From: Legionella steelei
GTDB lineage: Bacteria; Pseudomonadota; Gammaproteobacteria; Legionellales; Legionellaceae
DNA: 64,000 nt
Direction: 5' to 3'
Assembly (NCBI RefSeq): GCF_001468005.1
Contig: NZ_LNYY01000021.1
Location: forward strand, 248,637-312,636
A program made the position numbers and the translations under genes. The notes beneath the pieces are model-generated. The model was not told the origin of the DNA, made no database searches, and was given only the letters and a program-made list of their open reading frames with translations. Below, piece after piece: positions 9,898 to 17,873 of this stretch (the first letter of the stretch is position 1; every line of letters begins with the position of its first letter).

Positions 9898-10285
9898 ACA
9901 AGGAGTGTTGTTTCTGGAGCGAAAGACCGAGGAGGTACAGGCGGAATAGGGACAGCAATTTGCAAGCGTTTAGCAGCAAACTATCAAGTAATTGCTTGTT
10001 ATTTCAAGGATGGCAGACATGAAGAAGCAAAACGATGGCAAATGGCTCTGAAAGAAGAGGGGTATGATATTGAGCTTGCTTATGCTGACATTGCTCACTT
10101 TGCGGATTGAGAAAAACTGGTTTCCCTCGTTATGGGGCGTTTTGGGCATATCGACGTGTTGGTAAACAATGCAGGTATTACCCAAGCCAGAAGAAGTAGC
10201 TGGTGCGGTAGAGTTTTTGGCAGCTCTTGAGAGAGGGTTTATTACTGGTGCTAACCTGGATATTAATAGCGGTCAATATCTGTAG
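9898..10285 (+). pseudogene. phaB: Acetoacetyl-CoA reductase (phaB) remnant
   Basis: Recognisable pieces of a PhaB-type short-chain reductase: GGTGGIGTAICKRLAANYQV with the cofactor loop, FGHIDVLVNNAGIT, and finally PEEVAGAVEFLAALERGFIT followed by GANLDINSGQYL and a stop. There is no start codon in frame. A TGA at 10108-10110 interrupts the first half. After NNAGIT the reading jumps frame directly to the C-terminal part, so the whole middle with the catalytic Ser-Tyr-Lys is deleted. PhaB would supply (R)-3-hydroxybutyryl-CoA to PhaC. Decay here, next to the interrupted phaC, suggests that this PHB locus is no longer under selection. Confidence 0.88.
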
Positions 10286-10374
10286 CAATATCCTCATAGG
10301 CTTTTCTGATTATTTGACATTGGATTGATGCACTTCTAATCTAGTATTGTGCGGTGCATCACAAGGAAATTAAA

Positions 10375-10767
10375 ATGAATAATCTATTTGAGCAATGGAA
10401 CCAAGGGTATAAACTTTTTCAACTGATGCCCCCATTAAATAGTAAAATTCTGGAGAGTTTCACCATTGGAACAAGCCCAAGATTTCTTGCAAATTTAGAT
10501 GAGCTAGACCAATTTTTCCGCATTTTGACTGATAAAGACCAAGAGAGTTTTCCTTATCTAAAATCCGAGATGGCGAATTTTGAAAATGCAGAAGAATTAT
10601 TACAGAGACAGATGAACATATTGTTTGAGCTGGGTTACAACACATTAGATTACATGCAAAAGTCATTTCAAATTATGGAAAAAGAAATTCAACTTTTAGT
10701 GGAAATCACACAATCTAAGTCAGAAGAAAAGCGCTTATTTAACAAGGACCAGGAAAAAAGGCTATAG
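10375..10767 (+). CDS. Phasin-like small protein of the PHB locus
   Basis: 130 residues, mostly helical with Gln- and Glu-rich heptads (FENAEELLQRQMNILFELGY, YMQKSFQIMEKEIQLLVEI), beginning MNNLFEQWNQGYKLFQLMPP. An AAGGA site eight bases before the ATG decides this start over an in-frame ATG seven codons upstream. Phasins coat PHA granules and have this size, a Phe/Trp-rich N-terminus and a coiled-coil body. The position just after the phaB remnant and beside phaC supports that reading. No motif is diagnostic, so another coiled-coil role is possible. The frame is intact, unlike its neighbours. Confidence 0.6.
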   Translation: MNNLFEQWNQGYKLFQLMPPLNSKILESFTIGTSPRFLANLDELDQFFRILTDKDQESFPYLKSEMANFENAEELLQRQMNILFELGYNTLDYMQKSFQIMEKEIQLLVEITQSKSEEKRLFNKDQEKRL

Positions 10768-10887
10768 AAGAGTGACTCACTCTAGTGAGTACAAGCATCA
10801 ACAGATGCTATAACTAAAGTTACTAAATCTATGAGTTTTAGCACTGATTTACATCTCACCATTCGCTGTACAATGAAGTAGGGCAAA

Positions 10888-12189
10888 TTACTTTTTTCTA
10901 ACCAAATGCAAAGATCTTCTAGCAGTCAATTTGAAAGTACCTTCAATCATAACCGCAATTAGGATCAATGCGGCCAAAAACCATAATTGGATTGGTTGAG
11001 TTTTTCCCACGTACCATACCAAACATCCCAGTGCAACAAAACAAAAAAAAGCGCCCAGAGCAGAAATCCAGGCACGGCTCTTTGTCTTACTAGCCAGAAG
11101 AACATTTGCACAATTTACTGCTGCAAAAATCAAAAGAAATCCGGAACTACCCATTAGCGATAAATTATCTAAATCTATCACGTTAGCGATAACTATGGTT
11201 AATCCTCCAGTAATGAGTAAACCAGAAATAGGTCTATTCCAAACTTTTTTCTCCAAAAACTGTGGTAATTCCCTGTCTTTGGCAATAATGAAGCTCAACC
11301 GTGCTGCACCATAAATAGTGGCATTAATTGCAGAAGCAGTCGACAACATTGCTGCCACAGCAATCAAAAAAAATCCACCAAAACCCAAAGCAGGGCGTGC
11401 TGCTTCAGCAAGTGCATAATCGCGGGCATGGATAATTGTTGTAATTGGTAGCGTTCCTACCGTTACGGTAGCGATTAAGACATACAGAATGATGACAAAA
11501 ATAACTGAAGTATAAAAAGCTTTGGGTAAATTTTTATCGGGGTCGCGAATTTCATGAGCAGTGTTAGCAATCAATTCAAATCCTTCATAAGCAAGAAAAA
11601 TAATCATTCCTCCTGAAATCAAATTTAACGGAGATGGCCAGGGCGATTGAGTCAATCGGCTAACTTCTATACCGCCAATCCCAGCAAATATAAAAAAAAC
11701 CAGGATTATTATTTTTATCAAAACAATCCATTCTTCCGAGTCACCGATCACTCGCACGCTGAAAAAATTCAAAGCAGTGAGCAACACAATGCTCCCGGTA
11801 ATCGCTAAATGTTTGCAATAAAAGTGTAAGGACATGGGCAACAAAGAAGCAGCATAACTACCGAAAGCATAAGAATAAAGAGAGAGCATGATAATGTAAC
11901 TAATCCATAACAAAACATTTGCACTTCCCGTTAACAACCCAGAACCAAAAGCTTGGTCAAAAAAATAAACGGTGCCACCTTCACTAGGAAAGGTAACCGA
12001 CAGACGTGAGTAGGAATAGGAAGTGAATAAGGCCACCATTCCAGCTACAAAAAACGCTAGTGGCGCTGCACCGCGAGCCAACTCCACTGATAAACCAAGA
12101 ACAGCGAATATCCCACCGCCTACCATACCTCCAATACCAATGGCAGTAGCTTCAAGAAATCCAATCTTATTGTTTTGATTTTTTGACAT
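10888..12189 (-). CDS. APC-superfamily amino acid permease
   Basis: 433 residues with about twelve membrane helices. It starts with the APC signature region LEATAIGIGGMVGGGIFAVL in TM1, followed by FPSEGGTVYFFDQAFG in the TM2/TM3 region, and later YEGFELIANTAHEIRDPDKN, typical of the APA/APC permeases in the inner membrane. Such carriers take up or exchange amino acids or polyamines. The substrate cannot be told from sequence. The gene stands alone, with about 120 bases between its stop and the phasin-like gene (convergent). The frame is full length and nothing appears broken. Legionella relies on amino acids as carbon source, which fits, but that link is inference. Confidence 0.88.
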   Translation of the reverse strand: MSKNQNNKIGFLEATAIGIGGMVGGGIFAVLGLSVELARGAAPLAFFVAGMVALFTSYSYSRLSVTFPSEGGTVYFFDQAFGSGLLTGSANVLLWISYIIMLSLYSYAFGSYAASLLPMSLHFYCKHLAITGSIVLLTALNFFSVRVIGDSEEWIVLIKIIILVFFIFAGIGGIEVSRLTQSPWPSPLNLISGGMIIFLAYEGFELIANTAHEIRDPDKNLPKAFYTSVIFVIILYVLIATVTVGTLPITTIIHARDYALAEAARPALGFGGFFLIAVAAMLSTASAINATIYGAARLSFIIAKDRELPQFLEKKVWNRPISGLLITGGLTIVIANVIDLDNLSLMGSSGFLLIFAAVNCANVLLASKTKSRAWISALGAFFCFVALGCLVWYVGKTQPIQLWFLAALILIAVMIEGTFKLTARRSLHLVRKK

Positions 12190-12268
12190 TATTTGTCAAC
12201 CTATTAATATAGAGCGGACTTGAGGTAAAAAAATTCAATAAATTTAATGATAAATGTCAGAAGGTAAA

Positions 12269-12628
12269 TTAACAATTGTCTGTTATAAAATAAACTCCCT
12301 CATCCCCAAGTGGTGTATCATTAACCATAGAAACTACTGGTCTGAATGGATTGAGTCTTGAACGATGGTTTAACCATTTAGCTAATTTGCTGTGCTCATG
12401 GTTTTGACAAAATCGTCTTACTGTTTGATAGCAAGAGCCTTTTTGCATGAATTTTTCATTTTTTATTTGTTTGATTTGGTGAATCTTTTGCGTGTGACTT
12501 GGCCGCCAACGAAATCCTTTACCAAGGAGTAGCCAGTTTTTAGACAAAGGAATTTCTGAGGTGGAGAGGGCATAAGTGGGCATCCCAATAATTGATGATG
12601 GTAGCATTTTACTCTTATTGCTTGCCAT
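12269..12628 (-). pseudogene. N-terminal fragment of an ICE-type TraD coupling protein
   Basis: A 119-residue frame with WLLLGKGFRWRPSHTQKIHQ, then KLAKWLNHRSRLNPFRPV. This resembles the N-terminal cytoplasmic region of the SXT/TOL-subfamily TraD coupling ATPases of integrative conjugative elements (LGkGFxWxxxHtQ). The complete protein would be 600-700 residues with Walker motifs; here the reading stops after about 115 residues and nothing resembling the ATPase follows. Its ATG overlaps the stop of the upstream membrane-protein fragment, as in intact conjugation operons. I recognise the family from short motifs only, so confidence is moderate. Confidence 0.45.
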
Positions 12629-12937
12629 GCTCTATAGAGGCCTGGAATGGGTAGAGTAATGAATGCAGTTGTTCGGCATTAATTGGGTTTTGTTTGTTTA
12701 AGCGGTGGACTAGTTTCGGCCATACCAGGATGAGAGTAAGTAAAAGAGTGCATGCAATACAATGAACCATGGATGAATTCCTGGTTTTTGCAGGTGGTTG
12801 ATAACTTGGGTATTAATGAACCATGGGGCAAGAACAAGCAATACCGCTATTGGCAATAGAATTTGAAATATGCCTATAATGGTTGAACGGATGATGTAAT
12901 TTTTTATCACAGGGAAGGCTCCAAATGAGAAAGACAT
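12615..12937 (-). pseudogene. Small membrane protein of a conjugation module, frameshifted
   Basis: The reverse strand opens with MSFSFGAFPVIKNYIIRSTI and continues through two hydrophobic helices (FQILLPIAVLLVLAPWFI; WFIVLHALFYLL), then hits a stop at 12710. In a neighbouring frame the reading continues LILVWPKLVHRLNKQNPINA... to a TAA at 12615, overlapping the ATG of the TraD-like fragment. One small frameshift near 12720-12745 therefore explains the break. A small two-helix protein directly upstream of TraD is common in this ICE class. The exact family is not recognised. Confidence 0.4.
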
Positions 12938-13098
12938 TTCAATGGTTGGTTGAGTTTCTTGATGCTATTGTTGGTGTTACGGAAGAAAAACCTAATAATC
13001 GCTATATGAGTATTCATGAGGCTCGAGAAAAGTATGAGGCCGGTTTGATTAGTATTCGTGAGTTCAATGAAGTATTTGAACGCAATGAAATGTTTTAA
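12925..13098 (+). CDS. Small SHOCT-like protein
   Basis: 57 residues (MRKTFQWLVEFLDAIVGVTE ... MF) with a good AGGGAAGG ribosome site 9 bases upstream. The C-terminal part, HEAREKYEAGLISIREFNEV, resembles a SHOCT domain (short C-terminal oligomerisation/binding hairpin with K/R-Y-x-x-G-x-I-x-x-x-E-F). It is divergent from the conjugation-gene fragments and may be a surviving accessory gene of the same element. Function unknown. Confidence 0.5.
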   Translation: MRKTFQWLVEFLDAIVGVTEEKPNNRYMSIHEAREKYEAGLISIREFNEVFERNEMF

Positions 13099-13103
13099 AA
13101 ACA

Positions 13104-13390
13104 TTATAATGCTCCCTTGGAGGCGATTTTTAATCCTGTTTTGGCAACGTGCATTCCGGATTGAGTCATGTTTTCGCTATGTCGTTCAGAACCACTAATT
13201 AAATCCATTAACCCAGCTCCTGCTTCTCCACCAAGTGACTGGAGAGTTTGAGCAACAATACAGGTGCGACAAAATAAAACATCACTGCCATATTTTTCAT
13301 GGCGGCAACTGCATCATTTTCACCTAATGGGTCTAGGACCGAACGTTCAATAAAGCATCTAAAACTTGCAGCATAATAGTATTAATCCTA
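13104..13390 (-). pseudogene. C-terminal remnant of a TraG-like conjugation protein
   Basis: The reverse strand contains ENDAVAAMKNMAVMFYFVAP, then in a shifted frame QTLQSLGGEAGAGLMDLISG, followed by SERHSENMTQSGMHVAKTGL and a short tail ending SKGAL-stop. The composition and order (hydrophobic segment, Gly-rich LGGEAG, then Met/Ser/Ala-rich tail) look like the end of the large TraG-type mating-pair protein of integrative conjugative elements. At least one frameshift separates the two parts and no upstream body exists. Together with the TraD-like fragment it marks the scar of an old conjugative element. Confidence 0.4.
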
Positions 13391-13424
13391 GTATTTAATT
13401 GATATCTAAAATTAAATTTATAAA

Positions 13425-15520
13425 ATGGATGAATACCAATTAATCTATATCAGCTCTTTAGATCCTGACTCTAATAGCTGTCAGTTCAAGGATATTTTTG
13501 AAAAGATAAGTTCTCATTCCGTAGAGCTTAATCTCAGTGGCTTTTTATTACACTCAGAACATACTTTTCTCCAGATCCTTGAAGGAGAAAGAAAAGATAT
13601 TCTTAAGATGTTCAATTCCATCTCAAAATATACAATAAAGAGTGAGCACTTAATCCTATCTGAAAAGCCAATAAAAAAAAGAAACTTCCAAAGCTCTCTA
13701 ATTCGTTTTAAACAGATTGAACAATCAGTATTTAATGATTTATATAGACTAAGTTTATTGGGGATCGAGAATTTCATAAAAAAAGTAGTGGCTCTTGCAG
13801 AAGAACCAATCTCTGAAAAGCATGATCTGAATACAAAGAATAAAGAACAAAGTGAGAATCAAATACCGATTAATAGTAAATTTTTTCATTATTCAACAGA
13901 AGTTTCTTCGGATGAAGTTTTTTTGATGAACGATGAATCTCAAATCGTATATGTAAATAACGCGGCTTGTGAATCACTGGGTTATACAAGCGATGAATTG
14001 GTTGGAATGTCTGTATGGCAGTGGGATCCGCTGTTTCCGAGAGAGGTTTGGCCTACATTTTGGCGTGATTTTGTCGAAAAAAAGCAATTACATTTCGAAA
14101 CGCAACATAAAAAAAAATCTGGAGAAGTTTTTCCAGTTGAAGTTCGTGCTCACTTATTTATCAAAAACAATGAAAATTATGCACTTGTATTTGTCAATGA
14201 TATTACCTATCAAAAGAAAACGGAGTCTGAATTACTTGCTTATAAAATTCAGCTCGAACGACTAATTGAATCAAAAAACGAAGAATTAAAAAAATCATTT
14301 GAAATGTTACAACTTCATAAAGAATTGGTGGATATTCACAGTAGCATGTGCATCACGGATGCAAACGGAAAAATAACTTATGTTAACAATCTCTATTGTA
14401 AATTAAGTGGGTATACAAAAGACGAACTCATAGGACAGAACCACAGAATGCTGCAATCAGGTGTACATGATAAAAAATTTTATCAAAATCTGTATCAAAC
14501 GATCGAGGCTGGTCATGTTTGGCGTGGCGAGTTATGTAATAAAAGAAAGGATGGAAAACTCTATTGGATTGATGCCACCATTGTTCCAAGACTTGATGCC
14601 AATAGGAATACTACTCAATTAGGACGGATATAACATCTCAAAAAAATACAGAAATGGAGTTAATGGAAAAAGCTGAGCAAGTTAGGACTATTTTAGAGTT
14701 AGCAGGGGATGGAATACACATACTGGATGAAAATGGTGATGTGATTGAATGCAATCAATCTTTTGCAGACTCTCTCGGTTATACCAAAGCAGAAGTGTTA
14801 AAACTCAATGTAAGAGACTGGGATGTTCTTATACCAGGTGATGAGATTGCATGCAAATTAAAAACATTATTGTACTCATCCGATACTTTCGAAACGAAGC
14901 ATAAACGTAAGGATGACTCTATTATTGATGTTGAAATTAATGCAAAAGGCATCTCTTTAAAGGGAAGAAATTACATTTACGCCTCTTCCAGAGATATTTC
15001 AGATAGACTAAGAGAACAAAGAAAAATAAAAAGAATGGCTTCAACCGATCAACTGACTGGACTGGCTAATCGACATAAATTTGTTGAGTATTTTGAATGC
15101 AACCTTAATTTAGCACAGCGAGAAGAAGAAAAATTGGTTTTAATATTGGCAGATCTTAATAAGTTTAAAGGAATCAATGACCAATATGGTCATCAGGCAG
15201 GAGATGAAGTGTTAAAGCACGTAGCAGATTTGTTTATTAAAAACTGCAGAAAATATGACCTGGCAGCCAGGATTGGTGGAGACGAATTTGCTGTATTGCT
15301 AATCCACTCTGATATATCTACAGCCATAAGATATGTTGAAAAAATCTTATTAGATTTGCAAAAATCACTGAAAATTTATGATAATGAAATCTTAATTGGA
15401 TTAAGTTTCGGGATTGCTTTATATCCTGAGCATGCACAAACCATAAATGGCTTATTTAAAAAAGCAGATTTAGCACTTTATAATGCCAAAAACAAAGGTA
15501 ATTCTGGATATTTCTATTAA
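13425..15520 (+). pseudogene. BLUF-PAS-PAS-PAS-GGDEF photoreceptor diguanylate cyclase, split by a frameshift
   Basis: The first frame (13425-14633, 402 residues) has an N-terminal BLUF flavin domain: Tyr8 in YQLIYISSL, Asn36 in ELNLSGFLL and Gln50 in TFLQILEGE, the residues that form the blue-light hydrogen-bond switch. Two PAS domains follow (about 150-265 and 300-395). The second frame (14654-15520) continues with a third PAS domain and a GGDEF domain with intact RIGGDEF and an RKYD inhibitory site five residues before it. The frames are offset by +2 near 14614-14635; the shifted reading RTDITSQKNTEMEL is the normal end of a PAS domain. A loss of 3n+1 bases therefore split one gene. The whole would convert blue light into c-di-GMP synthesis. 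The halves could still be expressed separately, or the shift could be a sequencing error. Confidence 0.85.
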
Positions 15521-15771
15521 GATACGTCACCGAGTGATTCCCTGTGAGTTTAATTTATGTGTGCCCAGTTAATCTTGACCGGATTCAAAAATCTATTAGT
15601 GTTAAAATCTACTTCATTGTTCAAAGTGGCTAATAGCTAATAGAAATTCATCATACTCTTTTTCAAATTGGTCCCTTCTCCAAGGACATTTAAAATTACC
15701 AAGTTTTGTATAGATTACTAATAGAAATAGGAGAATAAGAGGGGAAAGCCCCAAAAACTCTTGGAATCCTT

Positions 15772-17352
15772 CTAAAACTCAATTCCATGATTTAAGGTTT
15801 CGCCTACACAAACCTGTTTCTCCGATGAAGTAACAAAAATTCCGTGTTTCCCAAGAAGTGCACCCGTATTTTGAGGAATACTTTGAGATAGTTGATACCT
15901 ATTCCACACATCAGGAATTGGATAGATTTGCGTTTTAATTAAATCAATTGTTTTCATCCCTGTTTTGAATAATCCATCGGCCTTTAAGCGTTGAAAACTA
16001 TTCATTCCACGAATTAGCTCAGACATTGACTCTTTGATAGTAAAACCTTCAATCATATTGGGATTATCTAGAAGGGTTGGTGAAAACCCATGACGAACCA
16101 ATTCTCGATTTAACAGGAGATTGCAAAACAATCTTCCATTGCAATCCCTAAAAGGATGAGTCAGCTCTAATTTTTTGCAAAAACTAATGATTGCATGTAA
16201 TAAAGCTTTCGGGTTTTCAGCGTGGGCAGAAACTGTTGATTCATACTCTTCTATTATTTGCCGAACGAAAGTATCTAAGCGCTTTGCTTCTATAGAAGTT
16301 ACTGCATCAAACCCCGAGGGGGCATGCTTTTCTAATGTGCATAAGTTATTAAACTGCGTTAGGTACTCCATGTAGCCAAGAAAAGTTAAAGTTCTCAATG
16401 ATAGTCCAAAACTAGTCCCATATTCTCGATACATCCCTTCCGTTCTATTCCAAATAATGCCTTTAGCACAAATAGAGTGTAGTTTCCTAAAGTACTCAGG
16501 GGTTAATGGTTCTGTGATGGTTTCTTTAGTATACAGCCAGGCTTGATATAATTGATTAATACAGCCCTTTTCTCGCGCCTCATAATTAGCCCAACCCTTC
16601 TCTTGTTGATAACCATCCATAAAGAGGCGCCACAATTCAAGCTCAGGAAAATCCTGATAAAAATAGGCTGCATTTCCTTTTTGTTCAGGATGCCAGTAAC
16701 TTTTGAGTGAGTTTGCTAGTTCTTCTTCGCTTAAAGTATTTCTCTGAAAATGAGGCAAATTAAATTGGCCTGAAGCATACAACTCGAGCACTAACCCTAC
16801 GAGCAATTGATTTCCATGTATCGCTGCAACCAATCTGCGTAACTCTAATTCGCTAAGATTGCGCGCATATTTTTTAATAAATAAAGACAACTCTGGGATA
16901 AGCTCTTGTAATAATTCAGGAGCCTCACCTATTTTCTCTAGGGCAGAAGATGTCCAAACAACATCCCCATGTTCATTTTTATATTGAATTGATTTTATAA
17001 GAGACAGTGGGTTTTTTTCAAAAAAAATACGAAAGGCAAGGAAAATACTTCTTTTATTTTCCTCCGATTGCTCCAAAATAGAGTCTGGTAAAATACCAAA
17101 TAATTCCGCAATGACTGTACAAGTTTTGTCATCATCAGTTTGATTAATGGCTTCAATATCAGTGGGATTGGTAATATGAGCAAGAATAAATTCACGCAAC
17201 TCAGCTTCCTCACCAATAATATGTCCATAATGGATCCCTCGTGCGATCAAGCGTAAAGGAGTATCTAATTTGGGTGTTGATTTGAAGTTATTTAGTTTTG
17301 ATTGATAAAGAGGAGAAATTTTCATGAATTTAGTAAGGGGGTTTCTGATCAT
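15772..17352 (-). CDS. Fic-domain protein (candidate Dot/Icm effector)
   Basis: 526 residues. The Fic core lies about residues 270-430, with the active loop HPFRDCNGRLFCNLL near residue 397. The consensus is HxFx(D/E)GNGRxxR; the His, Phe, Asp and central NGR are kept, but the first Gly is Cys and the last Arg is Cys. Fic enzymes transfer AMP or another phosphate-bearing group onto hydroxyl side chains, often of host GTPases when secreted by pathogens. The N-terminal 260 residues are not recognised. No signal peptide or membrane span is present, which fits a cytosolic or type IV-secreted protein. Substitution of the final Arg, which contacts the nucleotide phosphates, may lower or change activity. 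Effector status is inferred from genus-like context. Confidence 0.75.
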   Translation of the reverse strand: MIRNPLTKFMKISPLYQSKLNNFKSTPKLDTPLRLIARGIHYGHIIGEEAELREFILAHITNPTDIEAINQTDDDKTCTVIAELFGILPDSILEQSEENKRSIFLAFRIFFEKNPLSLIKSIQYKNEHGDVVWTSSALEKIGEAPELLQELIPELSLFIKKYARNLSELELRRLVAAIHGNQLLVGLVLELYASGQFNLPHFQRNTLSEEELANSLKSYWHPEQKGNAAYFYQDFPELELWRLFMDGYQQEKGWANYEAREKGCINQLYQAWLYTKETITEPLTPEYFRKLHSICAKGIIWNRTEGMYREYGTSFGLSLRTLTFLGYMEYLTQFNNLCTLEKHAPSGFDAVTSIEAKRLDTFVRQIIEEYESTVSAHAENPKALLHAIISFCKKLELTHPFRDCNGRLFCNLLLNRELVRHGFSPTLLDNPNMIEGFTIKESMSELIRGMNSFQRLKADGLFKTGMKTIDLIKTQIYPIPDVWNRYQLSQSIPQNTGALLGKHGIFVTSSEKQVCVGETLNHGIEF

Positions 17353-17417
17353 TTATTGTGTAATCTATTATTTAATTTGTCAACTTTGGAGATTTCCAAA
17401 ATAAAAAGATTAGCAAG

Positions 17418-17444
17418 GTAGGTCGGGCCTTGGCCGACAAAATA
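17418..17444 (+). repeat. REP-like palindrome, family A
   Basis: GTAGGTCGGGCCTTGGCCGA followed by CAAAAT. It forms the hairpin TCGG-CC...GG-CCGA. Related copies lie at 31931, 34329/34411, 40283, 40848, 41491, 44281, 46081 and 47591, all between genes. Confidence 0.8.
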
Positions 17445-17526
17445 AGAGAAATGTATGTTTAGATGCAATTGCTTCATTTAGTCAATAAATCCTGACCAAA
17501 CCTACGCGCAAGCCTTGTTTAATGAA

Positions 17527-17870
17527 TAAATTACTCACAGGAGTTCTGCCGCAAAATATTCCAAAACACAAATTGAAGTTATTACGGCATTCCCTTCTTT
17601 ATCTAAAGCCCAATCCAGATAGCCCCATTGGCTTTTTGCATTAATATAGGTCTTATCCATGCGCCATGAATGCTTGTGGCGTTTGCGAGATGCCTCTTCC
17701 GGCTGGTGAGATACAGAGCCAACTAATCAATATCACGATAACGACTACCAGCATCACCTTTTGAAGCTCAGCATCGCTGGCCTTGCTCTCATAAAAATAT
17801 AGCTTTTACATGAGGGTTCAACTTTTTGTGACCGCCCCACATCCTCAGCCGGTGTACCAACGGCGTCTTA
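17527..17870 (-). pseudogene. IS6-family transposase remnant
   Basis: The reverse strand reads RKRHKHSWRMDKTYINAKSQ, followed by WGYLDWALDKEGNAVITS, matching the first catalytic Asp region of IS6/IS26-type transposases (WRxDETYIKVKGxWxYLYRAVDxxG). The upstream part, with CGLWRSHKKLNPHVKAIF, is full of stops and frame changes, and the C-terminal catalytic residues are absent. The fragment ends with a stop at about 17536. It is dead and leaves no clear inverted repeats. Confidence 0.7.
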
Positions 17871-17873
17871 AAG

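Noticed and set aside
15614-15771. Reverse-strand frame with FLGLSPLILLFLLVIYTKLG and KCPWRRDQFEKEYDEFLLAI downstream of the Fic gene
   Set aside because: It lacks an ATG and a convincing ribosome site and has no known family; too short to claim as a gene, though a small membrane protein with a TTG start is not excluded.
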